Shown here: positions 40,864-48,158 of the stretch, piece by piece
Layout of the letters: every line of letters starts with the position of its first letter
How positions within the stretch are numbered: the stretch's first letter is position 1
From: Acidobacteriota bacterium
Lineage (GTDB): Bacteria > Acidobacteriota > Thermoanaerobaculia > Gp7-AA8
DNA: 48,158 nucleotides
Direction: 5' to 3'
NCBI GenBank assembly: GCA_019247495.1
Contig: JAFAOU010000138.1
Location: forward strand, 1 to 48,158
Translations under genes and position numbers: made by a program
The notes under the pieces: model-generated
What the model saw: only the letters and a program-made list of their open reading frames with translations
The model's database searches: none
What the model was told of the DNA's origin: nothing

Positions 40864-42972
40864 ATGAGACTCCTTCGGATTCTGGCGCTCGTAGCGGCGC
40901 TCGTTCCCTCCGCCACCTTCGCAAAAGAGAAGGTCATCGTCCTCGGATTCGACGGCGTCGACGCCCGCTACACCGAGCAATGGATGAACGAGGGGAAGCT
41001 GCCAAATCTGGCCAGGTTGCGCGCGCAGGGGACGTTCCGCCCGCTGCGGCCGACGGTCCCCGCCCAGACGCCCGTGTCGTGGTCGACGTTCTCCACCGGC
41101 ATCGATCCCGGCCGCACCGGCATCTTCGATTTTCTTCGCCGCGATCCGAAGACCTATCTGCCCGTCTTCGCCGCCTTCGACGAGACGAAAGAGCCGTTCC
41201 TCCTCGGCGATAAGAATCCGTTCGCCGCCGCGGCCGCGATCCTCGTCCTCCTCGCGTTGATCGCGCTTCTCTTCCGGCGAACCGCGCGCATCGTGATGAT
41301 CGTGATCGCCGTCGCGGCCTCGGCCGGCGCGTTCCTGGCGACGAAGAAGTACATCCCGGAGACGCGCCCGGGCGTCATCAACCGCCGTCAGGGCATCCCG
41401 TTCTGGGAAGCTGCCGCGAATGCGGGACGCAAAGCGCGCGTGGTCCACGTTCCGGTCACGTTTCCTGCGCACGATTTCCCGGCGGGCGAGATGCTCTCCG
41501 GCCTCGGCGTCCCCGACGTCTCCGGCCGCGTCGGCAAGCCGTTCTTCTTCACCTCGGAACTCGATTTCCACCGCAGCGGCGCGAACGAATTCTCGATCGA
41601 AGTCGTGCAGCTGGAGGACAACAAGGGCCACATCGCCACGAAGATTCAGGGGCCGCCGAACAAGCTGTTCGGCACGCCGCCCTACATCTCGATTCCGATG
41701 ACGATCACCGTCGCGAACGACCGCAACTCGATCACCATCGAAGAGAGCGGCCAGACGGTGACGCTGCATCCCGGCGAATGGAGCGGCTGGACGGATTTCG
41801 TTTTTCCATTCAACCCGCTGATCAAGATTCACGGCATCAGCCGCTTTCACCTGATCTCATCGCAGCCGGAGGTGAAGCTTTACCTCTCACCGATCAATTT
41901 CGATCCGCGCAATCTGCCGCCCGGCTTCAACATCTCCGCGCCGTCGAAGTGGGCAGCGCAGCTCGCGCGCGATCACGGCCTGTACAAGACGCTCGGCTGG
42001 CAGATCGACACCTGGGCGATTTCCGAGGGGTTCGCCGACGAGCAGATGTTCTGGGATGACATGACGTTTACCGTCGCGCAGGACCGGAAGATGTTCGATG
42101 CGTTTCTGGCCGGCGACGAAGAGCTGATGGTGCAGTGCTTCGAGTTCCCCGACCGCGTCGGCCACGTGTTCTGGCGGCTGATGGATCCGAAGCATCCCGC
42201 GTACAACGAAGCGCTGCACGCGAAGTGGGGCGATGCGCTCTTGCGCTCCTACCAGCTGATGGATGCGATCGTCGGCGACGCGATGGCCGCCGCGGAGAAA
42301 AAGAACGCGGCGCTGATCGTCCTCTCCGATCACGGCTTCGCATCATTCCGAAAGTCGGTCAACTACAACACGTGGCTGGTGATGAACGGCTACATGTCGC
42401 TCAAGACTGGGGTTCAGGTCAAAGACCGCAACGTGGAGATGCTGTTCGACTCCGGCCAGTTCTGGGAGAACGTCGATTGGTCGCACACGCGCGCGTACGC
42501 CATGGGATTGGGCGAGATGTACATCAACGTGAAGGGCCGTGAGTCGCAAGGCATCGTGAATCCGGGTCCTGAGTACGAGGCGTTGAAATCCGAGCTGAAA
42601 TCGCGCCTCGTGACGATGACCGACATGGAGACGATGGAGCATCCCGTCCGCCGCGTCCTGGCGCGCGAGGAGATCTACCGCCAGTTCGACCCGAACATGA
42701 TCCCCGACCTTTTCGTCACCAACAACGACGGCTACCGCGTCTCCTGGCAAACTTCCCTCGGCGGCATCCCGAAGAATCTGATCGAGCCGAACAAACAGAC
42801 CTGGAGCGGCGATCACTGCTCGGTGGATCCCGAAATTGTGAAGGGGATTTTCTTCTACAACCGAAAGTTAGGTACTGACCGAGCGCCCTACATCGCTGAT
42901 GTGTACCCGACGGTTTTGGGGTTGCTTGATGTGCCGGCGCCGTACTCCTTGGATGGGGTGGAGTTGAAATAG
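40864..42972 (+). CDS. alkaline-phosphatase-superfamily phosphodiesterase
   Basis: 702 residues. Signal peptide MRLLRILALVAALVPSATFA. Nucleotide pyrophosphatase/phosphodiesterase-type metal and nucleophile blocks: VIVLGFDGVDARYT (D30), PAQTPVSWSTFSTG (nucleophile probably T69), VLSDHGFASF, and SGDHCSVDPEIVKGIFFYN, then ADVYPTVLGLL. Two hydrophobic segments (about residues 118-160) interrupt the catalytic domain and look like a membrane hairpin, an odd insertion that may tether it. The substrate could be a phospholipid, nucleotide or glycan phosphate. The 31-base repeat of the next cassette begins at the last base of its stop codon. Confidence 0.88.
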   Translation: MRLLRILALVAALVPSATFAKEKVIVLGFDGVDARYTEQWMNEGKLPNLARLRAQGTFRPLRPTVPAQTPVSWSTFSTGIDPGRTGIFDFLRRDPKTYLPVFAAFDETKEPFLLGDKNPFAAAAAILVLLALIALLFRRTARIVMIVIAVAASAGAFLATKKYIPETRPGVINRRQGIPFWEAAANAGRKARVVHVPVTFPAHDFPAGEMLSGLGVPDVSGRVGKPFFFTSELDFHRSGANEFSIEVVQLEDNKGHIATKIQGPPNKLFGTPPYISIPMTITVANDRNSITIEESGQTVTLHPGEWSGWTDFVFPFNPLIKIHGISRFHLISSQPEVKLYLSPINFDPRNLPPGFNISAPSKWAAQLARDHGLYKTLGWQIDTWAISEGFADEQMFWDDMTFTVAQDRKMFDAFLAGDEELMVQCFEFPDRVGHVFWRLMDPKHPAYNEALHAKWGDALLRSYQLMDAIVGDAMAAAEKKNAALIVLSDHGFASFRKSVNYNTWLVMNGYMSLKTGVQVKDRNVEMLFDSGQFWENVDWSHTRAYAMGLGEMYINVKGRESQGIVNPGPEYEALKSELKSRLVTMTDMETMEHPVRRVLAREEIYRQFDPNMIPDLFVTNNDGYRVSWQTSLGGIPKNLIEPNKQTWSGDHCSVDPEIVKGIFFYNRKLGTDRAPYIADVYPTVLGLLDVPAPYSLDGVELK

Positions 42973-43416
42973 GCTGTCGGCCGTCGGCTGTCGGCCGTCG
43001 GGTGTTATGAAGGATACGTACCGTGATTTGGTGGCTTGGCAGCGTGCGATGGTGCTCGTAACGCAGGTGTACCGGGCCACCGAGGCTTTTCCACGGCGTG
43101 AAATCTATGGCCTTACCAACCAGCTACGACGCGCGGCGGTTTCTGTTCCGAGCAACATTGCCGAGGGGAAGGGGCGCCGATCCAAGAAGGAGTACCTGCA
43201 GTTTCTTTTCAAGGCGCGCGGATCGCTATTTGAGGTCGAAACTCAACTGGAGATATCAAACAATCTCGGCTACATTGCCGCGGACCAGTTCGTCGCGATC
43301 AAAGAGCAGTCTGGATCAGTAGCGCGTGTTCTCGGCGGTTTGATCGTAGCCGTGGAGCGCCAGATCGCAGATGATGCCAGGTAACCCCGACAGCCGACGG
43401 CCGACGGCCGACAGCC
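42972..43416. mobile_element. four-helix-bundle gene cassette with terminal inverted repeats
   Basis: Arms of 31 bases (42972-43002, and complement at 43386-43416) match at 29 of 31 positions. Each arm is GGCT followed by four GTCGGCY-type heptads. Between them is exactly one gene (43007-43384): 4 bases separate the left arm from the ATG and one base lies between its TAA and the right arm. The left arm begins on the last base of the upstream stop codon. No transposase is present, so it would have to move in trans. I see no clear target-site duplication. Confidence 0.75.
43007..43384 (+). CDS. four-helix-bundle protein (23S rRNA IVP / S23-like)
   Basis: 125 residues, all helical. The family signature is clear: YRDLVAWQRAMVLVTQVYRA, EIYGLTNQLRRAAVSVPSNI and AEGKGRRSKKEYLQFLFKAR, then SLFEVETQLEISNNLGYI. 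It is the fold of proteins encoded in 23S rRNA intervening sequences and of Avd accessory proteins of diversity-generating retroelements. Here it is free-standing and enclosed by inverted repeats, with no rRNA, reverse transcriptase or variable repeat in sight. No Shine-Dalgarno site precedes the ATG. The function of such stand-alone copies is not established; nucleic-acid binding is likely from its basic surface (RRSKKEY). Confidence 0.9.
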   Translation: MKDTYRDLVAWQRAMVLVTQVYRATEAFPRREIYGLTNQLRRAAVSVPSNIAEGKGRRSKKEYLQFLFKARGSLFEVETQLEISNNLGYIAADQFVAIKEQSGSVARVLGGLIVAVERQIADDAR

Positions 43417-43425
43417 AAGGAAACA

Positions 43426-44625
43426 ATGGACTACAAAAGACTACTAACCCAAGTCGAGCGCACGCTCGAACAGATTGAGGCTACGGAATCGACGCGGTTC
43501 ACGATCGAGCAGATCGGGGAAACCATCGCCACGAATTTTCGGGACGAGCTCGGGATCACCGGCGGGCGGATCTACGAGATCAACGACGAGAACTGCTACG
43601 AATTGGTCGGACGCTTCGGTGTCTCGCCGACCGGACCGCTCGGGATTTCGGTGCCGAAGGACTACAAGCCGATCGAGCTCGTGCTGGAGAACGGCGTCGT
43701 AGTGATGGAGCCGAACGATCCCGGAGTCGATCCGGTGCTCGAGAGCAAACTCGGCGCGCATCGTTTCGCCGCCGTCGCTGCCGGCGACAACCACTCGCAC
43801 ATCCTCGGCTTTGACGTCGCGCCGAATCTTAGCCGCGAGGACATCCTCTTCTCGCTCAACCTCATTCGCTACACGGTGAACCAGCGGCTGCGCGCCGATC
43901 GCTACCAATCGCTGATCGACGAAGCGCAGCGGATCCAGCAGTCCATCCTGCCGCAGCGCGTGCCGCAGTACGCCGGTTTCGACATCTGGGGAAAGACGCT
44001 GCCGGCCGCGGTGGTGAGCGGCGACTTCTACGATTTCATCCCCCTCTCCGACAACATCCTCGGCCTTGCCATCGCGGATGGATCGGGTCATGGCCTGCCG
44101 GCCGCGCTGGTCGTGCGCGACATCTACATGGGACTGCGCATGGCCACCGACCGCGATTTCAAGATCATCCGCACGATGGAGAAGTTGAATCACATCATCC
44201 ATCGCGGCCGGCTGACCACGAAGTTCGTGTCGCTGTTTTACGGCGAGCTGGAGACGGGGGGAATCTTCATCTACTGCAACGCCGGCCACAACTTCCCGTT
44301 TGTTCTGCGCGCGGATGGCGTGACGATCGAGATGCTGTCGAACGGTGGTCCCGTGCTTGGTCCGACACCTGACGCGACCTACATGCGCGGCTTCGCCAAA
44401 TTGAATGCCGGCGATCTGCTCTGCCTCTACACCGACGGCATCGTCGAATCGCACGACGCGAACGACGAGGAGTTCGGCCTGGACCGGCTGGAGGAACTCG
44501 TCGCGTCCATTCGGACGCGGAGCGCCGAGGAGATCGGGAGGGAAGTGCTGGCGCGCGTGACGGAGTGGGGACCGGGCGAGCAGGACGACCGGACCGTCGT
44601 CATCGTCAAGGCGGTCAGTCCTTGA
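43426..44625 (+). CDS. GAF-SpoIIE-type PP2C phosphatase
   Basis: 399 residues, soluble. A GAF-like sensor (about 25-160) is followed by a SpoIIE/RsbU phosphatase domain with AQRIQQSILPQRVPQYAGFD, VSGDFYDFI (D200), IADGSGHGLPAAL (D218), YCNAGHNFPFVL, LYTDGIVESHDANDEEFG and GEQDDRTVVIV. It should dephosphorylate a STAS-domain anti-anti-sigma factor in response to a ligand or partner. AAGGAA lies 4 bases before the ATG, directly after the right arm of the inverted-repeat cassette. It is the second such phosphatase in the window, of a different (non-membrane) type. Confidence 0.92.
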   Translation: MDYKRLLTQVERTLEQIEATESTRFTIEQIGETIATNFRDELGITGGRIYEINDENCYELVGRFGVSPTGPLGISVPKDYKPIELVLENGVVVMEPNDPGVDPVLESKLGAHRFAAVAAGDNHSHILGFDVAPNLSREDILFSLNLIRYTVNQRLRADRYQSLIDEAQRIQQSILPQRVPQYAGFDIWGKTLPAAVVSGDFYDFIPLSDNILGLAIADGSGHGLPAALVVRDIYMGLRMATDRDFKIIRTMEKLNHIIHRGRLTTKFVSLFYGELETGGIFIYCNAGHNFPFVLRADGVTIEMLSNGGPVLGPTPDATYMRGFAKLNAGDLLCLYTDGIVESHDANDEEFGLDRLEELVASIRTRSAEEIGREVLARVTEWGPGEQDDRTVVIVKAVSP

Positions 44626-44741
44626 GATTGCCGTTCTCGAAGTGAAACGGCTTGCATCCGAAAATCACTACAACGTGAAGTGAACAGCCTGCCGCGAACT
44701 TGATCGCGTCGGGGTCTGATCATCGATGAAAGGATGCGACC

Positions 44742-45068
44742 ATGAAAACGCTGAAAGCCTTCGTAGTAACCATGATGATGCTCACCGCCGGCGCTTTGCT
44801 CTTCGCGGAAAGTGCGCGAAGCAGCGATCACGGCCGGACTTTGAATCCCGCCGACCTGGAGAAGGCGGCATCCGCGCCTTCGCTCGAGCAGCTCGTTCTG
44901 CGCACTGCGGCGGAGAAACTTCGCCAAGGCAGGACGCCGTCCGCCGCTACGGAGGTGACGGTGACGGTAGTAACGTCCACGATGCCGGGCAGCTGCGGTT
45001 CATTTTGCGTCACTCAGCAAGGTCGTCGGGTTTGTCTTTCGGTGCTGTGTCCGCCTGAGACCAAGTAG
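44742..45068 (+). CDS. small exported protein with four C-terminal cysteines
   Basis: 108 residues. Signal peptide MKTLKAFVVTMMMLTAGALL (cut near LFA). The mature part begins ESARSSDHGRTLNPADLEKA and ends with GSCGSFCV and RRVCLSVLC, four Cys in two pairs that could form disulfides or bind metal. A weak GAAAGGATG lies before the ATG. No family recognised. The 116-base gap upstream holds no other gene; I see a TTGATC-like hexamer but no convincing -10. Confidence 0.6.
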   Translation: MKTLKAFVVTMMMLTAGALLFAESARSSDHGRTLNPADLEKAASAPSLEQLVLRTAAEKLRQGRTPSAATEVTVTVVTSTMPGSCGSFCVTQQGRRVCLSVLCPPETK

Positions 45069-45090
45069 GCGGGCGCCCGCACGGACTCGT

Positions 45091-45120
45091 TATAGTTGGG
45101 TGTCGGCCATGAAGACACCC
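45091..45120 (+). promoter_or_regulatory. -10 element and leader hairpin of the aminotransferase gene
   Basis: TATAGT (45091-45096) is followed by GGGTGTC (45098-45104) and its complement GACACCC (45114-45120) around a 9-base loop, ending 5 bases before the ATG at 45126. Part of the stem would be at the very 5' end of the mRNA. No Shine-Dalgarno site is present. Confidence 0.35.
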
Positions 45121-45125
45121 AGCGA

Positions 45126-45968
45126 ATGAGTGACGTCCTCTACATCAATGGACGTTTTACGACGACCGCCGAGCGCGTCATCGGCGTCGAAGACCGCGGC
45201 TTCCAGTTCGGCGATGCCGTCTACGAAGTTTTTAAGTTCCTTCGCAAGCGTCCGATTTTTCTCCCCGAGCATTACCGGCGGATGGAGAACGGATTGCGCG
45301 AGATCGAGATTCGCGTGCCATGGGATGAGGGGCAGTTCGCGGAAGTCGTTCGCGACTTGCTTGCGCGAACCGCGTTCGATGACGGCATCGTCTACATCCA
45401 GGTCACGCGCGGCGAATCGGAGCGGAAGCATTTTTATCCCGACGATCTGATGCCGACGGCAATCGTGTATTCGCGCGCGTTCGATTTTCCAGACGCCGCG
45501 AAGAAAGCGCGCGGCATCGCGCTCGTCACCGCGGACGATCTGCGCTGGAGACATTGCAACGTAAAGTCGGTGAACCTGCTCGCGAATGCGATCGCCAAGA
45601 AGAAAGCGCAGCGCGCGGGCGCCGATGAAGCGTTGTTCATCGATGACGGCATCGTGCGCGAGGCGGCCAGCTCCAGTTTCTTCGGCGTACGCGACGGGGG
45701 CGTGATCACGCATCCGCTCGATGAGCACATCCTGCCCGGCGTCGTGCGCGACCGCGTGGTGAGCCTCGCTCTCGCGAATCACATCCGCGTCGACGAGCGG
45801 CCGCTTCGCGAGGTGGAGCTGTTCGATCTCGACGAGGCGTTCATCACCAGCACGACGCAGGGCGTGATGCCGGTGGCGACGATCGATGGACGCGCGATGC
45901 GGCGCGGCAGCATCACCACGAAGTTGCAGCGCATGCTCGATGACGACGAGGTACGCGCGCTTCTGTGA
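45126..45968 (+). CDS. dat: D-amino-acid aminotransferase (class IV PLP)
   Basis: 280 residues, fold-type IV aminotransferase. VEDRGFQFGDAVYEVFKF matches the D-alanine transaminase N-terminal block; the PLP lysine is K147 (RHCNVKSVNLLANAIAKKKA); E179 lies in DGIVREAASSSFF; and FITSTTQGVMPVATIDG is the C-terminal phosphate-binding block. It interconverts D-alanine and D-glutamate with 2-oxo acids, linking to cell-wall precursors. D versus branched-chain specificity is judged from the RGFQFGD block and is likely but not certain. The start at 45126 (MSDVLYING) is preferred over an upstream GTG at 45096. Confidence 0.88.
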   Translation: MSDVLYINGRFTTTAERVIGVEDRGFQFGDAVYEVFKFLRKRPIFLPEHYRRMENGLREIEIRVPWDEGQFAEVVRDLLARTAFDDGIVYIQVTRGESERKHFYPDDLMPTAIVYSRAFDFPDAAKKARGIALVTADDLRWRHCNVKSVNLLANAIAKKKAQRAGADEALFIDDGIVREAASSSFFGVRDGGVITHPLDEHILPGVVRDRVVSLALANHIRVDERPLREVELFDLDEAFITSTTQGVMPVATIDGRAMRRGSITTKLQRMLDDDEVRALL

Positions 45969-46010
45969 GAGGATCGCGGGCTGACCGCGAATTGAAGGAA
46001 GAAATCATCG

Positions 46011-47360
46011 ATGCCATTTTCGTCATTCGGACTCCACGCCGATCTGCTGCGCGGAGTCAAAGAACTCGGATTCAAACGTCCTACGCCCATTCAGCTTGAC
46101 GCCATGCCTCCCGCCATCGCCGGGAAAGACGTCCTCGCCTGCGCCATGACCGGCAGCGGCAAGAGCGCCGCGTTTCTGCTGCCGATTCTTAACCGCCTGA
46201 TCGGCAAGAAGCGCGGCACGACCCGCGCGCTGATCCTGACGCCGACGCGCGAGCTCGCGGCGCAGATCGACGAGCACCTGCGCGAGCTGGCCGTGCACAC
46301 GCCGCTGTCCGGAGCTGCCGTTTACGGAGGCGTCGGTATGGGGCCGCAGGAACACGCGTTCCGCAGCGGCGTCGACGTGATCGTGGCCACGCCCGGACGC
46401 CTGCTCGATCATTTTCAGTACGGCTACGCGAAGCTGGAAGGGCTGGAAGTGCTCGTCCTGGATGAAGCGGACCGCATGCTGGACATGGGATTCCTCCCTG
46501 ACATCCGCCGCGTGCTGCGGCATCTGCCTCCGAAACTGCAGACGCTGTTCTTCTCGGCCACGCTGCCGCCGCCGATCGTGGAGTTGTCGCGCGAGATGCT
46601 GAAGAACCCCGCCACGATCTCGATCGAGCGGAAGTCGGCGCCGGCTACCGGCATCACCCAGTCCGTGTTTCCGGTGTCGCAGGATCTGAAACTGCCGCTC
46701 CTGGAGACGCTGCTGAAACGGCGCGAGATCCAGAACGCGATCGTCTTCACGCGCACGAAGCATCGCGCCAATCGTGTCTTCGAGCGGCTCGAACGACACA
46801 AGGTTCGCGTGGCGCGCATCCACGGGAACCGCAGCCAGGCGCAGCGCACCGACGCGCTGGCCGGATTCAAGAACGGCCGCTATCAAATCCTCGTTGCCAC
46901 CGACATCGCCGCGCGCGGCATCGACGTCGAGGCGCTTTCACACGTCGTCAATTTCGATGTGCCGGGGATGCCTGAGGATTACATTCATCGCGTCGGCCGC
47001 ACCGCGCGTGCGGAACTGACGGGCGACGCCATCACCTTCGTCGCGCCGGACGAGGAGAACGACCTGCGCGCCATCGAACGCGCCATCGGCAAACGCCTGC
47101 CGCGCGTCACGGTCCCCGATTTCGACTACGCGCAGAAGCCGGCCGAGAAACTGGAGATCCCGATTCAGGAACGGATCGCCGCGATTCGCGCCCGAAAGGC
47201 CGAGGATCGCGCGCGGGCGAAGGCAAAAGCGGAACGGCGAGGAGCAGCGGCGGCACCGGCCCGGCCTGCACAGCCCCCGCGCCCGCAGCCGAGGAGAACG
47301 AACGCTCCGGCGTCGCCAAACCGCGGCCCGGCTCCTCCTCGGGGACGCCGGCGGCCGTGA
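46011..47360 (+). CDS. DEAD-box RNA helicase (RhlE-like)
   Basis: 449 residues. Q motif FKRPTPIQ, Walker A AMTGSGKS (K51), PTRELAAQ, TPGRLLDH, DEAD at 151-154, SAT in FFSATLPP, VFTRTKHRANRVFE, VATDIAARGIDV and YIHRVGRTARAE. The last motif has Ala where most helicases have Gly (HRxGRTxR is kept). The C-terminal 75 residues are a basic, Ala/Pro/Arg-rich disordered tail (KAKAERRGAAAAPARPAQ...) suited to RNA binding. Cytosolic; roles in ribosome assembly or RNA decay are typical. GGAAG lies upstream of the ATG. Confidence 0.94.
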   Translation: MPFSSFGLHADLLRGVKELGFKRPTPIQLDAMPPAIAGKDVLACAMTGSGKSAAFLLPILNRLIGKKRGTTRALILTPTRELAAQIDEHLRELAVHTPLSGAAVYGGVGMGPQEHAFRSGVDVIVATPGRLLDHFQYGYAKLEGLEVLVLDEADRMLDMGFLPDIRRVLRHLPPKLQTLFFSATLPPPIVELSREMLKNPATISIERKSAPATGITQSVFPVSQDLKLPLLETLLKRREIQNAIVFTRTKHRANRVFERLERHKVRVARIHGNRSQAQRTDALAGFKNGRYQILVATDIAARGIDVEALSHVVNFDVPGMPEDYIHRVGRTARAELTGDAITFVAPDEENDLRAIERAIGKRLPRVTVPDFDYAQKPAEKLEIPIQERIAAIRARKAEDRARAKAKAERRGAAAAPARPAQPPRPQPRRTNAPASPNRGPAPPRGRRRP

Positions 47361-47449
47361 TGAATCGCCTGTAAAGCTACGAAGAACATCGATTTCGACG
47401 GTTCGCGCTTCCGAACTGGCTTGTCTAACGCATCCAGTCGGAGGAGCCG

Positions 47450-48158
47450 ATGCGCGAGACGATGACCTTTGCCTTAGTTTTGCTGCTGTCGGTTCCGCTG
47501 CTTGCGAGCGACGCGCCTCTCGATGAGCTGGTGACGCAGGCGAAGAGTGGCGTTACCGACTACAGCCTCACGCCGCCGGACTCGATCGGCGGCGTGATCG
47601 AGAAGGCCCTTCCCGACATGGCAAACGCGCAGCAGCTCGTTACGATCGTCCGCGAGCGGTTCGAACTGACGGAAAAGACCGCGTGCCTGATCACGCTCGC
47701 CACGTTGCACAGTTTGACCAGGGTCGAGCGAACAGAACAGGAACTCACTGATGCGCTTCGCGACTTCGAGCACGATTACGCGGAAGCGCTGCGCAGCGAT
47801 CCTTCCAATGCCGCAGTCGCTCGCGAATATCTCGCTCTGATCGCTGAAGATGACAATCACTATCCAGAGGCCGGCAGGCGCATTCGCGACGTCTTGCGCG
47901 TTCTGCCGCTCGATCAGCGGGGAGCTGTCGCGCTGCAAGTAATGAGCGACGGCCGCGTCACGCACGCGAATGCGGCGCTCTTCGAAGTCGCCTCGGAGTC
48001 GTACGGCGAGGATCCGCTGGCCCTTGCGATCGCGGGCGACGGACTGGCGAGCAGCAGCAACGCGGAGCTCTTCGATCGCGCAACGGCACTCTGGCTGGCG
48101 CGGAAGGATGTCGAGTCCGCAGCAGCGGCGGCGTCGCGTGCCATCTACGCGTATGCGA
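47450..48158 (+). CDS. exported helical-repeat protein, partial
   Basis: Open from ATG 47450 to the window edge (236 codons). Signal peptide MRETMTFALVLLLSVPLLAS, with GGAGGAG 3 bases before the ATG. The mature part is alpha-helical and TPR-like in pattern (DALRDFEHDYAEALRSDPSN, YPEAGRRIRDVLRVLPLDQR), ending in an open frame. Periplasmic protein of unknown function. The C-terminal part is missing, so a catalytic domain could follow. Confidence 0.75.
   Translation, partial: MRETMTFALVLLLSVPLLASDAPLDELVTQAKSGVTDYSLTPPDSIGGVIEKALPDMANAQQLVTIVRERFELTEKTACLITLATLHSLTRVERTEQELTDALRDFEHDYAEALRSDPSNAAVAREYLALIAEDDNHYPEAGRRIRDVLRVLPLDQRGAVALQVMSDGRVTHANAALFEVASESYGEDPLALAIAGDGLASSSNAELFDRATALWLARKDVESAAAAASRAIYAYA

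Noticed and set aside
43007..43384. Part of a diversity-generating retroelement or 23S rRNA intervening sequence
   Set aside because: No reverse transcriptase, template/variable repeat or rRNA sequence is nearby; only the protein fold is shared.

Overview
The window looks like chromosomal DNA of a high-GC, free-living, two-membrane bacterium. Evidence for two membranes is an outer-membrane barrel gene, a TonB-type domain protein, several lipoproteins and a Tat-exported copper oxidase. A DUF6599-type lipoprotein, several SpoIIE-type phosphatases, a palindromic GTCATCCTGAG repeat and a four-helix-bundle cassette make a soil Acidobacteriota-like genome my best guess. Nothing seen proves this; Gemmatimonadota or Myxococcota are not excluded. 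There is no rRNA, CRISPR array, phage or complete insertion sequence; one tRNA-Gln(TTG) is present.

Layout. 1-5.4 kb: a partial gene, transketolase, a nucleotidyltransferase with a small partner, a class A beta-lactamase-like serine hydrolase, and an NfeD-stomatin pair. 5.4-7.7 kb: an amino-acid permease coupled to a receiver/anti-sigma-type ATPase. 7.7-11.7 kb: a large TPR-CHAT protease with an exported or lipoprotein N-terminus, coupled by TAATG to a gene of unknown function. 11.8-14.1 kb: a PlsB-like acyltransferase and an alpha/beta hydrolase. 14.2-16.3 kb: two SUKH (SMI1/KNR4) genes, a TPR gene and a small ORF next to tRNA-Gln. 16.3-20.4 kb: D-aminoacylase, PIG-L deacetylase, a palindromic repeat and a frameshifted outer-membrane barrel gene. 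20.5-24.5 kb: an AT-richer GAF histidine kinase operon. 24.5-33.4 kb: GGDEF, MurI, an NtrC/NtrX-type activator, a second nucleotidyltransferase pair, leucyl aminopeptidase, DUF6599 lipoprotein, SpoIIE phosphatase and signal peptidase I. 33.5-38.6 kb: a four-gene redox/copper operon (di-heme oxidoreductase, TonB-domain protein, Tat multicopper oxidase, SCO). 38.6-48.2 kb: hydrolase, orphan peptide-binding lipoprotein, phosphodiesterase, a four-helix-bundle gene boxed by 31-base inverted repeats, GAF-SpoIIE phosphatase, a small Cys protein, D-amino-acid aminotransferase, DEAD-box helicase and a partial exported protein.

How the genes work together. Three cell-wall or D-amino-acid functions (MurI, D-amino-acid aminotransferase, D-aminoacylase) are scattered, as are three parts of a partner-switching network (two SpoIIE-type phosphatases and a receiver-HATPase fusion). 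Many first genes of transcription units have a TANNNT hexamer ending only 6-11 bases before the start codon and no Shine-Dalgarno site. Operon-internal genes have strong AGGAGG-type sites. This suggests widespread leaderless transcription.

The items most worth testing as new biology are the four-helix-bundle cassette, the TPR-CHAT/partner pair, the two nucleotidyltransferase pairs (one with a palindrome over its promoter) and the multicopper/di-heme operon. All functional calls were made by reading the sequence; no database search was possible.
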